Origin: Chloroflexota bacterium
GTDB taxonomy: Bacteria > Chloroflexota > Anaerolineae > Anaerolineales > Villigracilaceae
Assembly: GCA_016195815.1 (NCBI GenBank)
Contig: JACPYX010000006.1
Span: forward strand, 248,001-312,000
Direction of reading: 5' to 3'
Length of the DNA: 64,000 nucleotides
The translations under genes were made by a program, and so were the position numbers. Within the stretch, counting starts at the first letter, position 1. Each line of letters opens with the position of its first letter. Of this stretch, positions 24,897 to 34,238 are shown in pieces. The notes under the pieces were generated by a model. It saw only the letters and a list, made by a program, of their open reading frames with translations. It did no database searches and was not told the origin of the DNA.

Positions 24897-26216
24897 ATGA
24901 AAAAGCGACTTCTTTTTATCGGCATCCCTGTGCTGATCGCACTGGCGGTCGGCCTTTACTTTTTACCGCCGATCCATGACCGCCTCGCCTGGCGCGTGGA
25001 CGAAATGCGGACGCGCGTTAAATATTTTTTCAACCCTCCTGATCAAGCCATCTTCCAGCCCGCCCAACAGGCCGCCATTGATGCCATCGTGCAGGCCACG
25101 ATGCAGGCCTTCGCGACTGAACAGGCCGGGCCTTCATTAAACAACGCTACCCCGATAATTTCTCCGACCAACAGCGGGCCGACAGCCCAGCCGACTCTTA
25201 CGCCCACCCCGATCCCGGCCACGGTTTCTCTGCCGGGCGTTAAATATGAAGACCAGTTCAATCGTTGGAATTATTGCGGCCCGGCCAGTTTCTCGATGGC
25301 GCTGACCTTTTGGGGTTGGACGGGAAACCGGGATGTACTCGGCAAAGTGGTTAAGCCAAACGATAAAGACAAGAACGTCATGCCTTATGAGTTCCAGGAT
25401 TTTATTTCGCAGAATGTGCCGGGTATGACCTCCGCTCTGCGTTATGGCGGTGATGTGGATGTTGTCAAACGCCTGGTGGCGGGCGGTTTTCCGGTGGTGG
25501 CCGAGAAGGGCTATTATGAAAAAGATTACACCGGCAAACTTGGCTGGCTGGGACACTACCAATTCATCACCGGCTACAACGATAACGATAAAACCTTTCT
25601 CATTCAGGATACATATCTGGATGGCCCAAATTTTAAACTGCCTTACGATAAATTTCTGGAAGGCTGGCGTAGTTTCGACTATGTCTTTGTGGTTATTTAT
25701 CCCGTCAACCGCGAGGCGGATGTAATGTCTCTGCTTGGCCCGTTTGCGGATGAAACCTGGGCGACCCAGCATGCCCTCGAGACGGCGACCGCTGAAAGTC
25801 AGAGCCTGAGCGGCATTGACCAATTTTTCGCGTGGTTCAACATTGGCACCAGTCAAGTTGTGTTGGAAGAATATGTAGACGCCGCTTCCTCTTACGATCA
25901 GGCTTTTCAAGTCTATGCAAACCTCAATGCCGACAACACCACGCGTCCATACCGTATGCTGTGGTATCAGACCGGCCCGTATAAGGCTTACTTCTATACT
26001 CAGCGCTATCAGGACGTGATCGACCTGGCGAACACTACGCTGAACGATACAATTGCCGAACCCGTGTTGGAGGAAAGCCTGTACTGGCGCGGCTATGCTG
26101 AAAATTACACCGGGCAGGTGCAAGCCGCGATCAACGATTTTCGTGCGGCGTTGAGAGTCCATCCCAATTGGGAGCCGGCCCTTCAGGCGCTGACAGTTTT
26201 GGGAGTAAAGCCGTAG
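24897..26216 (+). CDS. Membrane-anchored C39-like cysteine peptidase with TPR-like tail
   Basis: 439 residues. An N-terminal helix (LLFIGIPVLIALAVGLYFL) anchors it with the rest outside. After a Thr/Pro linker comes a papain-like C39_2 domain (about 120-290): NYCGPASFSMAL holds the Cys, GHYQFITGYND the His, and LIQDTY the Asp. The C-terminal 130 residues form helical repeats resembling TPRs (YVDAASSYDQAFQVYANL, YAENYTGQVQAAINDFRAAL). Substrate unknown. The start at 24897 is preferred over a TTG at 24879 because the TATAAT lies between them. Confidence 0.85.
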   Translation: MKKRLLFIGIPVLIALAVGLYFLPPIHDRLAWRVDEMRTRVKYFFNPPDQAIFQPAQQAAIDAIVQATMQAFATEQAGPSLNNATPIISPTNSGPTAQPTLTPTPIPATVSLPGVKYEDQFNRWNYCGPASFSMALTFWGWTGNRDVLGKVVKPNDKDKNVMPYEFQDFISQNVPGMTSALRYGGDVDVVKRLVAGGFPVVAEKGYYEKDYTGKLGWLGHYQFITGYNDNDKTFLIQDTYLDGPNFKLPYDKFLEGWRSFDYVFVVIYPVNREADVMSLLGPFADETWATQHALETATAESQSLSGIDQFFAWFNIGTSQVVLEEYVDAASSYDQAFQVYANLNADNTTRPYRMLWYQTGPYKAYFYTQRYQDVIDLANTTLNDTIAEPVLEESLYWRGYAENYTGQVQAAINDFRAALRVHPNWEPALQALTVLGVKP

Positions 26217-26250
26217 TTGTTTCCAGCCTTCCAACTTTTAAACTTCAAAC

Positions 26251-27471
26251 ATGAAAATCCTTCATTTCGCCGACGCGCACATTGACATGGCCAACTATGG
26301 CCGGCATGATCCTGGAACAGGGCTGCCTTTACGCGTGCTGGACTTTCTGAAATCACTTGATACGATCGTGGATGCTGCCATCAACGCAAAAGTGGATATG
26401 GTTATCTTCGCGGGCGACGCGTATAAAGACCGTTCGCCCGCGCCGACCTTTCAGCGTGAGTGGGGCAGGCGCATCATGCGGCTTTCGCAAGCGCAAATCC
26501 CAACGCTATTGCTGATCGGCAATCATGATATTTCTCCAGCCATTGGCCGCGCACATGCCATCCAGGAATTTGATACGCTGCAAGTGCCGTTCGTGCGCGT
26601 GCTGCAGAAGCCGGAATTTTTAGGGCCAAAAGATTTGTGGGATCTGCCCGTACAGGTCATTGCCATGCCATGGATCGCGCGCTCCGGTTTGATGGCATCT
26701 GTCGGCGAAACAGATTCTGAAAAAGCGTTTTCGCGCGTCGAAGAAAATATTTCCGAATTGGTGGAAGGCTGGTTGGAAGAATCGGATTCTTCTTTGCCGA
26801 TTATTCTCACGGCCCATGCTTCGATCGAAGGCGCGAAGTTTGGCTCGGAGCGGATGGTGATGCTCGGCAACGATTTGGTTCTCTCGGTCTCGATGGTAAA
26901 GAATCCGAAACTGGATTATGTTGCCCTGGGGCATATCCACAAACCGCAGGACCTCAACAAAGGCGCGCATCCGCCGGTGATTTATCCCGGCTCGATCGAA
27001 CGCGTGGATTTTGGAGAGGCCGCCGATGACCGCTTCTTTATTGTGGCTGACGTGCAGAAAGGCAGGACGAAAGTTGAGTGGAGAAAACTTACAGGCGCGC
27101 GCCCGTTCATCGAACGGCGGGCCGTTCTAAAGTCTGACGAGAACGTGACCGAGACGCTTAAGGCCGCCCTGCCAAAGATCGGAGAATTGGATGGGGCGAT
27201 TGTCAAACTCACGGTGGAATATCCGCGCGAGTTCGATTCGTTGATTGACGATTCTGCGTTGCGGAAATATGCCGAGAAAGCTTTTGAATTCCATTTGGTC
27301 AAGCGTCCCCAGTTGGAATCCCGGGTTCGTATTTCTCCGGATCAGGTGGTGAGCAGTCTCGGCCCGCTGGATTTGTTGGATCAATATTGGCGCGCCGCAA
27401 AAGTTGAAGACGCCGACGCGTTGCAGAAACTGGCGAACGAAATTATTTCAAATGACTTGCCTGACGAATAG
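26251..27471 (+). CDS. Mre11/SbcD-like DNA repair exonuclease
   Basis: 406 residues. Metallophosphoesterase motifs in order: FADAHIDM (DxH), FAGDAYKD (GD), LIGNHD (GNHD), a mid-protein TAHASI and LGHIHKPQ (GHxH). The layout and the capping region VIYPGSIERVDFGE are those of Mre11/SbcD nucleases, which use two Mn ions to process DNA ends together with an SbcC/Rad50 ATPase. No sbcC follows; the next gene is an MFS carrier. The 34-base spacer upstream is T/A-rich and 'ccttccaactttt'-like, with no ribosome-binding site. Confidence 0.88.
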   Translation: MKILHFADAHIDMANYGRHDPGTGLPLRVLDFLKSLDTIVDAAINAKVDMVIFAGDAYKDRSPAPTFQREWGRRIMRLSQAQIPTLLLIGNHDISPAIGRAHAIQEFDTLQVPFVRVLQKPEFLGPKDLWDLPVQVIAMPWIARSGLMASVGETDSEKAFSRVEENISELVEGWLEESDSSLPIILTAHASIEGAKFGSERMVMLGNDLVLSVSMVKNPKLDYVALGHIHKPQDLNKGAHPPVIYPGSIERVDFGEAADDRFFIVADVQKGRTKVEWRKLTGARPFIERRAVLKSDENVTETLKAALPKIGELDGAIVKLTVEYPREFDSLIDDSALRKYAEKAFEFHLVKRPQLESRVRISPDQVVSSLGPLDLLDQYWRAAKVEDADALQKLANEIISNDLPDE

Positions 27472-27537
27472 CGATACGACACATTGCACGTTGTATTCTG
27501 ATATGAACTGTTTCTCATTCTGGTTCGAGAGGTAACT

Positions 27538-28827
27538 ATGTCAGCAGAAAACCCGCGCTATCGTTGGTTCGTGGTCGGCGTGTTTTTTATTTTCATGTTG
27601 CTGCACCAGACGGACAAATTGATGATCGGTTCTTTGCAGGTGCCCATCAGTCAGACGTTTGGATTGAACGATCTTCAATGGGGATTTATTAATTCCGGCG
27701 CATTGATCGTAGCCACCGTGCTTTATCCGCTGTGGGGCTATCTCTATGACCGCTATGCCCGCGTAAAACTCCTGGCTCTGGCATCGGTGATTTGGGGCGT
27801 AACAACCTGGTTCAGTTCGGTGGTGCGCACGTATCCTGCCTTTCTCGTGACTCGTTCGTCAACCGGCATTGATGATTCGTCTTACCCCGGTCTTTTTACT
27901 TTGATCGCGGATTATTTTGGGCCTGCCTTGCGCGGCAAGGTCTACGGCGTTTTGCAGTTGGCCCAACCTTTGGGGTATCTGATCGGAATGATCCTGGCTT
28001 TGATCGTGGCCCCATTGATCGGGGGCTGGCGTTCGGTATTTTATATAACAGGGTCGCTGGGACTCGTGATTGCCGTTCTCATCTATTTCGGCGTCAAAGA
28101 AATGCCGCGCGGCAAAGCAGAACCGGAATTCGAAGGAATGGCTGAGATGGCCGCGTTCAAATTTTCGTGGAACGAAGTGAAAGAGATATTCAAAAAGAAA
28201 ACCATGTGGTTTATTTTCTTGCAGGGCTTTGCGGGTGTTTTTCCGTGGAATGTGATCACTTTCTTCTTCTTCGGCTACCTTATGACCGAACGAGGCTATG
28301 ACAATAATTCCGTATTGATCACAATGGCCCCCGTCATCTTGATCCTTGCGGCAGGTTATTTTATGGGCGGCTGGCTCGGCGATATTTTGTTCAAGCGCAC
28401 GAACAAAGGCCGCATCATTATTGCCAGCACGGGCGTGATCCTGGGCGCGATTTTCCTTTATCTTGCCATGACAACGCCGGTCGCAAATCGGACGCAATTC
28501 TTTGTGCTGATGTCTTTGACGGCCATTTTTATGCCGCTTTCTTCGGCGAACGTTATTGCCACAGTTTATGATGTGACCGTGCCTGAGGTCCGCTCGACGG
28601 CACAGGCCGTTGAGTATTTCATCGAAAATAGCGGTGCAGCCCTGGCGCCCACGTTGACAGGCCTGCTGATCGCCGCAACAGCCAATAAAACTTTTGCCAT
28701 CCTGAGCATTAGTATTACGGCGTGGATGTTAAGTTTCTTTCTGTATCTTGGCGCTTTGTTCACCGTTGACCATGATATTAAAACCCTGCGAAGCCAAATG
28801 GCTGAGCGGGCCAAACAACTCATGTAA
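27538..28827 (+). CDS. MFS transporter
   Basis: 429 residues and about 12 membrane helices. PLWGYLYDRYARVKLLAL is the helix 2-3 loop signature; RSSTGIDDSSYPGLFTLIADY resembles the organic-anion/hexuronate (ACS/OFA) branch where the substrate path carries this segment. A long cytoplasmic loop (FKFSWNEVKEIFKKKTMW) divides the halves. Likely a symporter for a small organic acid or sugar acid; substrate not determinable. AGAGGTAACT precedes the ATG. Confidence 0.85.
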   Translation: MSAENPRYRWFVVGVFFIFMLLHQTDKLMIGSLQVPISQTFGLNDLQWGFINSGALIVATVLYPLWGYLYDRYARVKLLALASVIWGVTTWFSSVVRTYPAFLVTRSSTGIDDSSYPGLFTLIADYFGPALRGKVYGVLQLAQPLGYLIGMILALIVAPLIGGWRSVFYITGSLGLVIAVLIYFGVKEMPRGKAEPEFEGMAEMAAFKFSWNEVKEIFKKKTMWFIFLQGFAGVFPWNVITFFFFGYLMTERGYDNNSVLITMAPVILILAAGYFMGGWLGDILFKRTNKGRIIIASTGVILGAIFLYLAMTTPVANRTQFFVLMSLTAIFMPLSSANVIATVYDVTVPEVRSTAQAVEYFIENSGAALAPTLTGLLIAATANKTFAILSISITAWMLSFFLYLGALFTVDHDIKTLRSQMAERAKQLM

Positions 28828-28832
28828 TTCTG

Positions 28833-28853
28833 GGCGCAGCAGTTGCGCTTTTT
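28833..28853 (+). terminator. Weak terminator after the MFS gene
   Basis: GCGCA / TGCGC stem with a five-base loop followed by TTTTT. Confidence 0.55.
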
Positions 28854-28934
28854 CCCCAGGCGCGACTTTCGCTTCTTACTCAAAACCAATCATATCTTCT
28901 CGCCGACTTTGAAGCCCGATTGAAAATTTCGACA

Positions 28935-30671
28935 CTAAAATTCCGATCCTCGTTTCTTCAACCAATCCAATAATTTCTTTGTCGGCCAGCAATTGATGAC
29001 ATCGTCTTTTGCCAGCCAAGCGCGTCTTGCAATTGCGACGCCATAGAACAACATATCGAGATCCGCTTCGGAGTGCGCGTCGGTGTTGATGCTGATCGGG
29101 ATGCCCAGGTCTTTTGCGCGGCGGGCAAACACATCGTCCAGATCGAGGCGGGCAGGATGTGCGTTGATCTCCAGCGCCACGCCCGTCTCGGCCGCGGCGT
29201 TCAGTATCGCATCCATGTCGAGGTCCGCGCCCTCGCGGTCGGGAATCAAACGTCCCGTCGGATGGCCGATGATGTCCACGTGCGGATTGCGAATCGCGTT
29301 GATGACGCGTTGCGTGACCTTCTCGCGCGGCTGCCGCAAAGATGTGTGCAGCGAAGCCAGCACAAGATCGAGACTCGCCAAAAATTTATCGGGATAATCC
29401 AGCGTGCCATCGGCTTTGATCTCGACCTCGCTGGCGTGCAAAATCAAAATGCTGTCGCCGAGTTTGTCCTGCACCTTCCTGATCTCGGCGGCCTGCTTCT
29501 TGTGATCTTCGATGCTCAATCCGCCTGTGACGCCGAGACTGACCGAATGATCGGTGAAGGCAATGACTTTTATTCCGCGCTTCGCGGCGGCCTGCGCCAT
29601 CTCGAGTATGGACAATTTTCCATCGCTCCACGTTGAATGAGTTTGCAGGTCGGCCTTGATATCTTTGACTTCGATCAACTTCGGAAGTTTGTTTGCCTTC
29701 GCGGCCTGCACCTCGCCGCGGTCTTCGCGCAGTTCGGGCGGGATCCACGGCAGGCCCAATGTTTTATAAACTTCCTCTTCAGTCGTGCAAAAGATTTCGC
29801 CGCGGCCATTCGTTTTCGTCAACGAATGTTCTGAAAGTGATAAGCCTTTATCAAGCGCGAGTTGGCGCAGCTGAACATTGTGGTCTTTCGATCCCGTCGC
29901 ATATTGCAATGCGGTGCCAAACTTTTCCGGCGGATGTACCCAGGCCTGTGCGCGCACGCCGTCCGTGAATTCGATGGATGATTTCGTCTCGCCTTTTCCC
30001 AATACACGCGCGACGCCCGATAGATTCGTGAACGCTTCCATGACCGGCTGTGAATCTTTGGACGCCACCAGGATGTCAATATCGCCAATCGTCGAACGCA
30101 TCCTTCGCAGACTTCCAGCGGGTTGCGCTTCGACGACTCCCTTCACCTTTTTGAGCTGCGCGATGATCTCCTGCGCCAGCGGCCAGGCGCGCCCGAGTGG
30201 AATCCGCCCGGAACGGCGCGACAAAGATTCGAGTCCCGCCAGAATCGCTGATTCAGATTTCTCGCCCATACCGGGCAGGCCGCGCAGTTTTCCTTTTTTG
30301 GCGGCCGCTTCCAGTTGCGCGAGAGTCGTGATCTTGAGCGTCTTCCAGATCAACGCGATTTTCTTGGGGCCAAGCCCGGGAACTTGCAACCAATCTGCCA
30401 AAGAAGGTGGGACTTCTTTTTTGAGTTTCTCAAGAAATTCCAATTTGTCTGTCTGCAAAAGTTCATCAATTTTTTCCGAGATGGCTTTGCCCACGCCGGG
30501 GATGTCTTCGAGTTTGCCCTCCTTCCAATACTCGGAGGCCTCGCGGCCAAGACCCATTAAATTTTCGGCGGCTTTGCGATAGGCAAGCGTCTTGTAAATG
30601 ATCTCGCCCTTGATCTCGGATAAATTGGCGATGAGGGTGAACGTATCGGCGAGCTGGCGGTTGTTCATCAT
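28935..30671 (-). CDS. polX: Bacterial/archaeal DNA polymerase X with PHP domain
   Basis: 578 residues. N-terminal helix-hairpin-helix region (DIPGVGKAISEKIDEL, LPGMGEKS). The nucleotidyltransferase core holds AGSLRRMRSTIGDIDILV, with the two catalytic Asp residues in GDIDIL. The C-terminal PHP domain starts LQTHSTWSDGK and includes HASEVEI, LASLHT, GHPTGRL and NTDAHSE, the metal-binding set for a 3'-5' exonuclease or phosphoesterase. Gap-filling repair polymerase. The start at 30671 has AAGGA eight bases upstream; a TTG or upstream ATG at 30695 is possible. Confidence 0.95.
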   Translation of the reverse strand: MMNNRQLADTFTLIANLSEIKGEIIYKTLAYRKAAENLMGLGREASEYWKEGKLEDIPGVGKAISEKIDELLQTDKLEFLEKLKKEVPPSLADWLQVPGLGPKKIALIWKTLKITTLAQLEAAAKKGKLRGLPGMGEKSESAILAGLESLSRRSGRIPLGRAWPLAQEIIAQLKKVKGVVEAQPAGSLRRMRSTIGDIDILVASKDSQPVMEAFTNLSGVARVLGKGETKSSIEFTDGVRAQAWVHPPEKFGTALQYATGSKDHNVQLRQLALDKGLSLSEHSLTKTNGRGEIFCTTEEEVYKTLGLPWIPPELREDRGEVQAAKANKLPKLIEVKDIKADLQTHSTWSDGKLSILEMAQAAAKRGIKVIAFTDHSVSLGVTGGLSIEDHKKQAAEIRKVQDKLGDSILILHASEVEIKADGTLDYPDKFLASLDLVLASLHTSLRQPREKVTQRVINAIRNPHVDIIGHPTGRLIPDREGADLDMDAILNAAAETGVALEINAHPARLDLDDVFARRAKDLGIPISINTDAHSEADLDMLFYGVAIARRAWLAKDDVINCWPTKKLLDWLKKRGSEF

Positions 30672-30749
30672 GGGCTGTATCCTTTGCTGGTACATCGAAC
30701 CGCAGTGAATGGAACTGCGAAGGGCACTGCGCTGGCGAAGAAAAAACTT

Positions 30750-31442
30750 TTAACTTTGCGCCCCTTGTGTTTTTTCCGGCTTGTACTCGAACCTAAATCC
30801 CTCGATCTCAATATACGGCTGCCAGTGTTCATAGCTGATCGCCCGCAGGCGGCGGGTGATTTCTTCTTTGCTCATGTCGGGCGTGACCTTGAACAATTCG
30901 TTGAATTGTTTGCGCGTGAAGGGCGGGCGCGTCCATTTTTCGGAAGCGACAGGCAGGTCTTTGCCGGCGGCCATGAGTTGAGTGATTTCAAAAAATAGCG
31001 CGATTTGATTCTCGTACGTGCGTTTCAATAAGGACGCAACGTCATCTTCGGGATAAACGGGGAAACGTTTGACGGCGATGATTCCGCCCGTGTCCACTTT
31101 GGAGGCCATGTGATGACAGGTCACACCATATTCCTTTGCGTTTTCATACAGCGCGAAGTTGTTGCACCCGATGCCGGGATATTCGGGCGAAGCGGGATGG
31201 AAGTTGATGGCGGCTTTCTTTGCGCGGCTCAACAATTCTTCCGGCACCACCCAGCGCGAGAGATACGAGATGATGTAATCGCCTTTCCAGCGGCGGATGT
31301 CGTCAGGTAGAGGGTCGCCCCATTTGCCGAGGCAATGAGTCACGCGCGCGAAGTTTTGTTGGCAGAATTCAAGGGCGCGGATGCAGTCATTATCGTCTGC
31401 TTTGCCGAGGAAGAGGAGAGAGAATTTTTTATTTGTCGTCAT
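30750..31442 (-). CDS. Formyltransferase-family protein
   Basis: 230 residues. The fold matches the formyl_trans_N domain of methionyl-tRNA formyltransferase and related sugar formyltransferases: SYLSRWVVPEELL, INFHPASPEYPGIG (the N-x-H-P loop), YGVTCHHM (conserved His) and DTGGII (catalytic Asp). The tRNA-binding C-terminal domain of Fmt is missing; instead there is a short unrelated tail. So the substrate is more likely an amino sugar or other amine. Upstream is a degenerate repeat and no clear promoter. Confidence 0.8.
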   Translation of the reverse strand: MTTNKKFSLLFLGKADDNDCIRALEFCQQNFARVTHCLGKWGDPLPDDIRRWKGDYIISYLSRWVVPEELLSRAKKAAINFHPASPEYPGIGCNNFALYENAKEYGVTCHHMASKVDTGGIIAVKRFPVYPEDDVASLLKRTYENQIALFFEITQLMAAGKDLPVASEKWTRPPFTRKQFNELFKVTPDMSKEEITRRLRAISYEHWQPYIEIEGFRFEYKPEKTQGAQS

Positions 31443-31446
31443 ATTG

Positions 31447-31503
31447 AACCGTGAAGCCGCGAAGAGCGCGAAGGTTTTCCTTTTTTTACTTCTTCGCGGT
31501 GAG
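31447..31503. repeat. Degenerate dispersed intergenic repeat
   Basis: ACCGTGAAGCCGCGAAG with GAGCGCGAAGG on one side and CTTCTTCGCGGTGAG on the other, around a T-rich centre. Same style as the repeat at 16445-16515 though of different sequence. Confidence 0.45.
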
Positions 31504-31510
31504 AAATATA

Positions 31511-32077
31511 TTATAAACGCGCGGCCAGCCCGAAGTCGGAGGGAAGAAGCGAGTACATGACCGCGTCGTACACGGTCGCTCCTTTCATCAATCGGTTATG
31601 CAAAATCCCCTCGCGGTGCGCGCCGATCTTGTCCGCGACTTTCTGGCTGGCTGTGTTATCAGCCGCAATCACGATCTCGACGCGGATCAATTTCAAACGT
31701 TCAAATGCGAAACGCGCGCCGAGCAGTGTGGCGCGTCCGGCGTAGCCGTGTCCGCGTTGTGTGCTTCTGATCCAGTAACCGAGGTTGCAGAATTGATAGA
31801 GCGGGTGGATTTGGCTGAGACTGCATCCGCCCAGGAAGGTTTGGGTTTGTGCGTCGGTGATCGCAAAACCGAAATAACTGCCATCGTTCCAGCGCGCCTG
31901 CGCCAACGTGATCCAGTCGCGCGTTTCTTTCTGTTGATAATTATCGTGCGCCCAGGACATCCAGGGTTTGAGATCGGCGATTGATTCGCAAACGGCTTCG
32001 TACATGGAGGTGATATCGTCTGCGCGCAGAGGCCGCAGAGTGATGACGTTATCGGTCATGAGCGTGGTGGCCGACAT
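31511..32077 (-). CDS. RimJ/RimL-type GNAT N-acetyltransferase
   Basis: 188 residues. VITLRPLRADDITSMYEAV is the typical start of this GNAT branch; LGYWIRSTQRGHGYAGRATLLGARFAFE contains the acetyl-CoA loop (QRGHGYA, the Q/RxxGxG/A motif), and IVIAADNTASQKVADKIG is motif B. These enzymes acetylate protein N-termini, antibiotics or small amines. The start could also be the ATG at 32059. Lies between a formyltransferase-like gene and a NarL regulator. Confidence 0.85.
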   Translation of the reverse strand: MSATTLMTDNVITLRPLRADDITSMYEAVCESIADLKPWMSWAHDNYQQKETRDWITLAQARWNDGSYFGFAITDAQTQTFLGGCSLSQIHPLYQFCNLGYWIRSTQRGHGYAGRATLLGARFAFERLKLIRVEIVIAADNTASQKVADKIGAHREGILHNRLMKGATVYDAVMYSLLPSDFGLAARL

Positions 32078-32135
32078 GATTATGTGAATTGTAATTTATC
32101 TGCGGCGTCTTCGCCTTAATAAAATGAAACCCCTG

Positions 32136-32168
32136 AAAAAGAAAACCTGCGCTAGGCGCAGGCTGGTT
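32136..32168 (-). terminator. Terminator of the NarL-type regulator gene
   Basis: On the minus strand CCTGCGC, a three-base loop, GCGCAGG and then TTTTCTTTTT. Confidence 0.88.
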
Positions 32169-32170
32169 TG

Positions 32171-32830
32171 TCAGTTTGAGATATATTCCCTCAGGCTGTG
32201 TTCCACTGCATACGCGGCTGCTTCGGCGCGATTGTTCACGCCCAGTTTCGAGAGAATGCTCGAAACGTAATTTCGCACCGTCCCTTCGCCGAGGAAGAGA
32301 TTTTTGGCGATCTCGCGGTTGGTCTTGCCCTCCGAAACCAATAAGAGGACATGTTTCTCCTGCTGGCTCAGATGAACGAAGGCCGACGCTTCCTCTTCTT
32401 TGACCGCGCGGCGGACTTCCTGAAAGACGCGCTGTGTCACAGCCGGGTCTAAAAGCGCCTCGCCGCGGCTGACGGCCTCGAGTGCTTTGACCAGGTCATC
32501 GCTCCCGATCTGCTTCAGGATGTAGCCCGAAGCGCCGGCGCGGATGGCCGAGAACAACATTTCATCTTCCGCGTACGACGTCAACATGATGACCTTCGTG
32601 CCCGGAAACTTGTTGACGATTTCTTCGCAGGCTTCAATGCCGGATGTGCCGGGCAGGCGGATATCCATCACCACGACTTCCGGTTTGAGCGATGTGACCT
32701 GCTCAAGCGCCTCGCGGGCCGATCCCGCCTCACCTACGACCTCAAACTGGGGATGGCGTTCTAAAAGCGACTTCAATCCCAGGCGCACGACTTCGTGATC
32801 GTCCACCAATATAATTCTTTGTTTTACCAT
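32171..32830 (-). CDS. NarL/LuxR-family response regulator
   Basis: 219 residues. Receiver: [10 protein letters not shown], phosphoacceptor Asp in [13 protein letters not shown], Thr in VIMLTSY, Lys in YILKQIG. The DNA-binding LuxR helix-turn-helix is at the C-terminus ([35 protein letters not shown]). No histidine kinase is adjacent; the nearest one is over 12 kb away. Upstream on this strand are CGGAGGAAAATATTCCCC before the ATG and a TATACT box about 30 bases further up, so it has a short leader. Confidence 0.93.
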   Translation of the reverse strand: MVKQRIILVDDHEVVRLGLKSLLERHPQFEVVGEAGSAREALEQVTSLKPEVVVMDIRLPGTSGIEACEEIVNKFPGTKVIMLTSYAEDEMLFSAIRAGASGYILKQIGSDDLVKALEAVSRGEALLDPAVTQRVFQEVRRAVKEEEASAFVHLSQQEKHVLLLVSEGKTNREIAKNLFLGEGTVRNYVSSILSKLGVNNRAEAAAYAVEHSLREYISN

Positions 32831-32906
32831 GGGGAATATTTTCCTCCGATATGTCCGCGAAAGAGTATAGCCGAGAGCATAATGTCTGGCAAGGGCGGTT
32901 AAACGC

Positions 32907-32935
32907 GCAGGGGCGAGGCATTGCCTCGCCCCTGC
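32907..32935. repeat. Perfect 14-bp palindromic element
   Basis: GCAGGGGCGAGGCA and TGCCTCGCCCCTGC flank one T. It lies between the hsp20 stop and the NarL regulator promoter. There is no T tract on the hsp20 strand. Similar 'ggggcgaggca' palindromes are common as dispersed elements in related genomes, which I recall but cannot verify here. Confidence 0.65.
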
Positions 32936-32953
32936 ATGGCAGGGTTGGATTGG

Positions 32954-33403
32954 TTATTTGGCCTTGACGGTAATCATCTTCGGCTTGACTTCCTCTGCTT
33001 TGGGCAGGGTGATCGTCAGGATGCCATTCTCGAACTCGGCTTTGGCCTTGTCGGAGACTACATTGGTCGGAAGCACCACACTGCGTTCAAAGCTCCCCCA
33101 GCGTTGTTCGCGAATGTGATAGCTCTTCTCATCAGTCTCCTGCTTCTGGCTGGTCTCACCCTTGATGGTGAGCATGTCGCCGGTCACAGAGATCTGTACT
33201 TCATCGGCCTTCACGCCGGGTACAGCCGCCTTCACGACCACTTCGTTGTCGGTCTGATACATGTCAATGGCTGGAATGCCCGAACCTCGCCAGCCGTCTT
33301 TCAGACCAAGCGGATGGGTGAAGGCGTCATCGAAGAGACGATCCATGGCCTCGCGCAGAGTCACCATCTCACGCATCGGTTCCCAACGAATTAGATTAGA
33401 CAT
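32954..33403 (-). CDS. hsp20: Small heat-shock protein (Hsp20/alpha-crystallin)
   Basis: 149 residues. The alpha-crystallin domain runs about residues 38-140: IPAIDMYQTDNEVVVKAAVPG, EVQISVTGDMLTIKGE, and GSFERSVVLP. The C-terminus has ENGILTITLPK and VKPKMITVK, but no clear IxI motif after it. ATP-independent holdase against aggregation. The start at 33403 has AAGGAGG five bases upstream; the ATG at 33418 overlaps that site. No CIRCE element seen; a TATATT just after the upstream terminator may be its -10 box. Confidence 0.94.
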   Translation of the reverse strand: MSNLIRWEPMREMVTLREAMDRLFDDAFTHPLGLKDGWRGSGIPAIDMYQTDNEVVVKAAVPGVKADEVQISVTGDMLTIKGETSQKQETDEKSYHIREQRWGSFERSVVLPTNVVSDKAKAEFENGILTITLPKAEEVKPKMITVKAK

Positions 33404-33445
33404 AGCGACCTCCTTCATGAATGGTTGGGTTTACGCCCTTAATAT

Positions 33446-33478
33446 AAAAAGCCTGTGTTAGAAAAACACAGGCTTTTT
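33446..33478. terminator. Terminator of the kinase/FHA/OmpR operon
   Basis: AAAAAGCCTGTGTT / AACACAGGCTTTTT with loop AGAAA. On the minus strand the T tract ends the six-gene operon and separates it from hsp20. Confidence 0.9.
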
Positions 33479-33520
33479 ATAAAAATTTTGTTTAAATTTG
33501 CATGGGCGGGGGTGATTGCC

Positions 33521-34237
33521 TTATGTCTTTTCGCGGCGAAAATCCACGAACCTATATCCAACCCCGCGCTCGGTGAGAATATATTTCGGGTCGGAGGGGT
33601 CCCTCTCCAGTTTCTGGCGCAGATAGTTGATATAGAGTCTCACATAATGCGGCTCGTCGCGATATTCATAGCCCCAGACTTTTTGCAGTAACTGGTCATG
33701 CGAAACGACCCAACCCGCGTTCTGGACAAGATGGAAGAGCAGACGATATTCGGTTGGGCGCAGTTTGACCAGTTTGCCCTCCAGCCAGATCTCGCGGCGG
33801 TCGAAGTCAATCTTCAGGCGGTCGTCTATTTCCATCAATCCGTGCATCGAACCGCTGGCAGATTCCGTGCGGCGCAAAACAGCTTTGACGCGGCTGACGA
33901 GTTCCCGGGGACTGAAAGGCTTTGTGATGTAGTCATCCGCTCCCAGTTCCAGGCCGCGCACGCGGTCGTCTTCCTCGCCTTTGGCCGTCAGCATGATGAC
34001 CGGCACACTGCTCACTTCGCGGATCGTTTCCAACACTTCGAAGCCGTCAATATCCGGCATCATCACGTCGAGCAGTACCAGATCCGGCGTATCGCGCAAT
34101 TTATCAATGGCCTGTTTGCCGTTGAACGCTTCCATAACCAGGAAGCCGTCATGTTCCAGGTTCATGCGGATGAAACGTACCATGCGCTCCTCATCATCCA
34201 CAACGAGGATGCGGCGGCGGTCGAACTCTTCAGGCAT
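33521..34237 (-). CDS. OmpR/PhoB-family response regulator
   Basis: 238 residues. Receiver: [10 protein letters not shown], phosphoacceptor Asp in [13 protein letters not shown], Thr in [12 protein letters not shown], Lys in YITKPFSP. The C-terminal winged helix is well conserved: [53 protein letters not shown]. Last gene of the kinase/phosphatase operon, one base after the 80-residue protein gene. No histidine kinase is in the operon, so it may be phosphorylated by a distant kinase or controlled by the Ser/Thr kinase. Confidence 0.93.
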   Translation of the reverse strand: MPEEFDRRRILVVDDEERMVRFIRMNLEHDGFLVMEAFNGKQAIDKLRDTPDLVLLDVMMPDIDGFEVLETIREVSSVPVIMLTAKGEEDDRVRGLELGADDYITKPFSPRELVSRVKAVLRRTESASGSMHGLMEIDDRLKIDFDRREIWLEGKLVKLRPTEYRLLFHLVQNAGWVVSHDQLLQKVWGYEYRDEPHYVRLYINYLRQKLERDPSDPKYILTERGVGYRFVDFRREKT

Positions 34238-34238
34238 G

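Noticed and set aside
25137-26234. A 365-codon minus-strand frame opposite the C39-like peptidase gene
   Set aside because: The plus-strand protein has a signal anchor and catalytic motifs; the antisense frame has none.
27859-28497. A 212-codon minus-strand frame inside the MFS gene at 27538
   Set aside because: Antisense to a clear membrane transporter; His/Arg-rich translation is typical of antisense frames.
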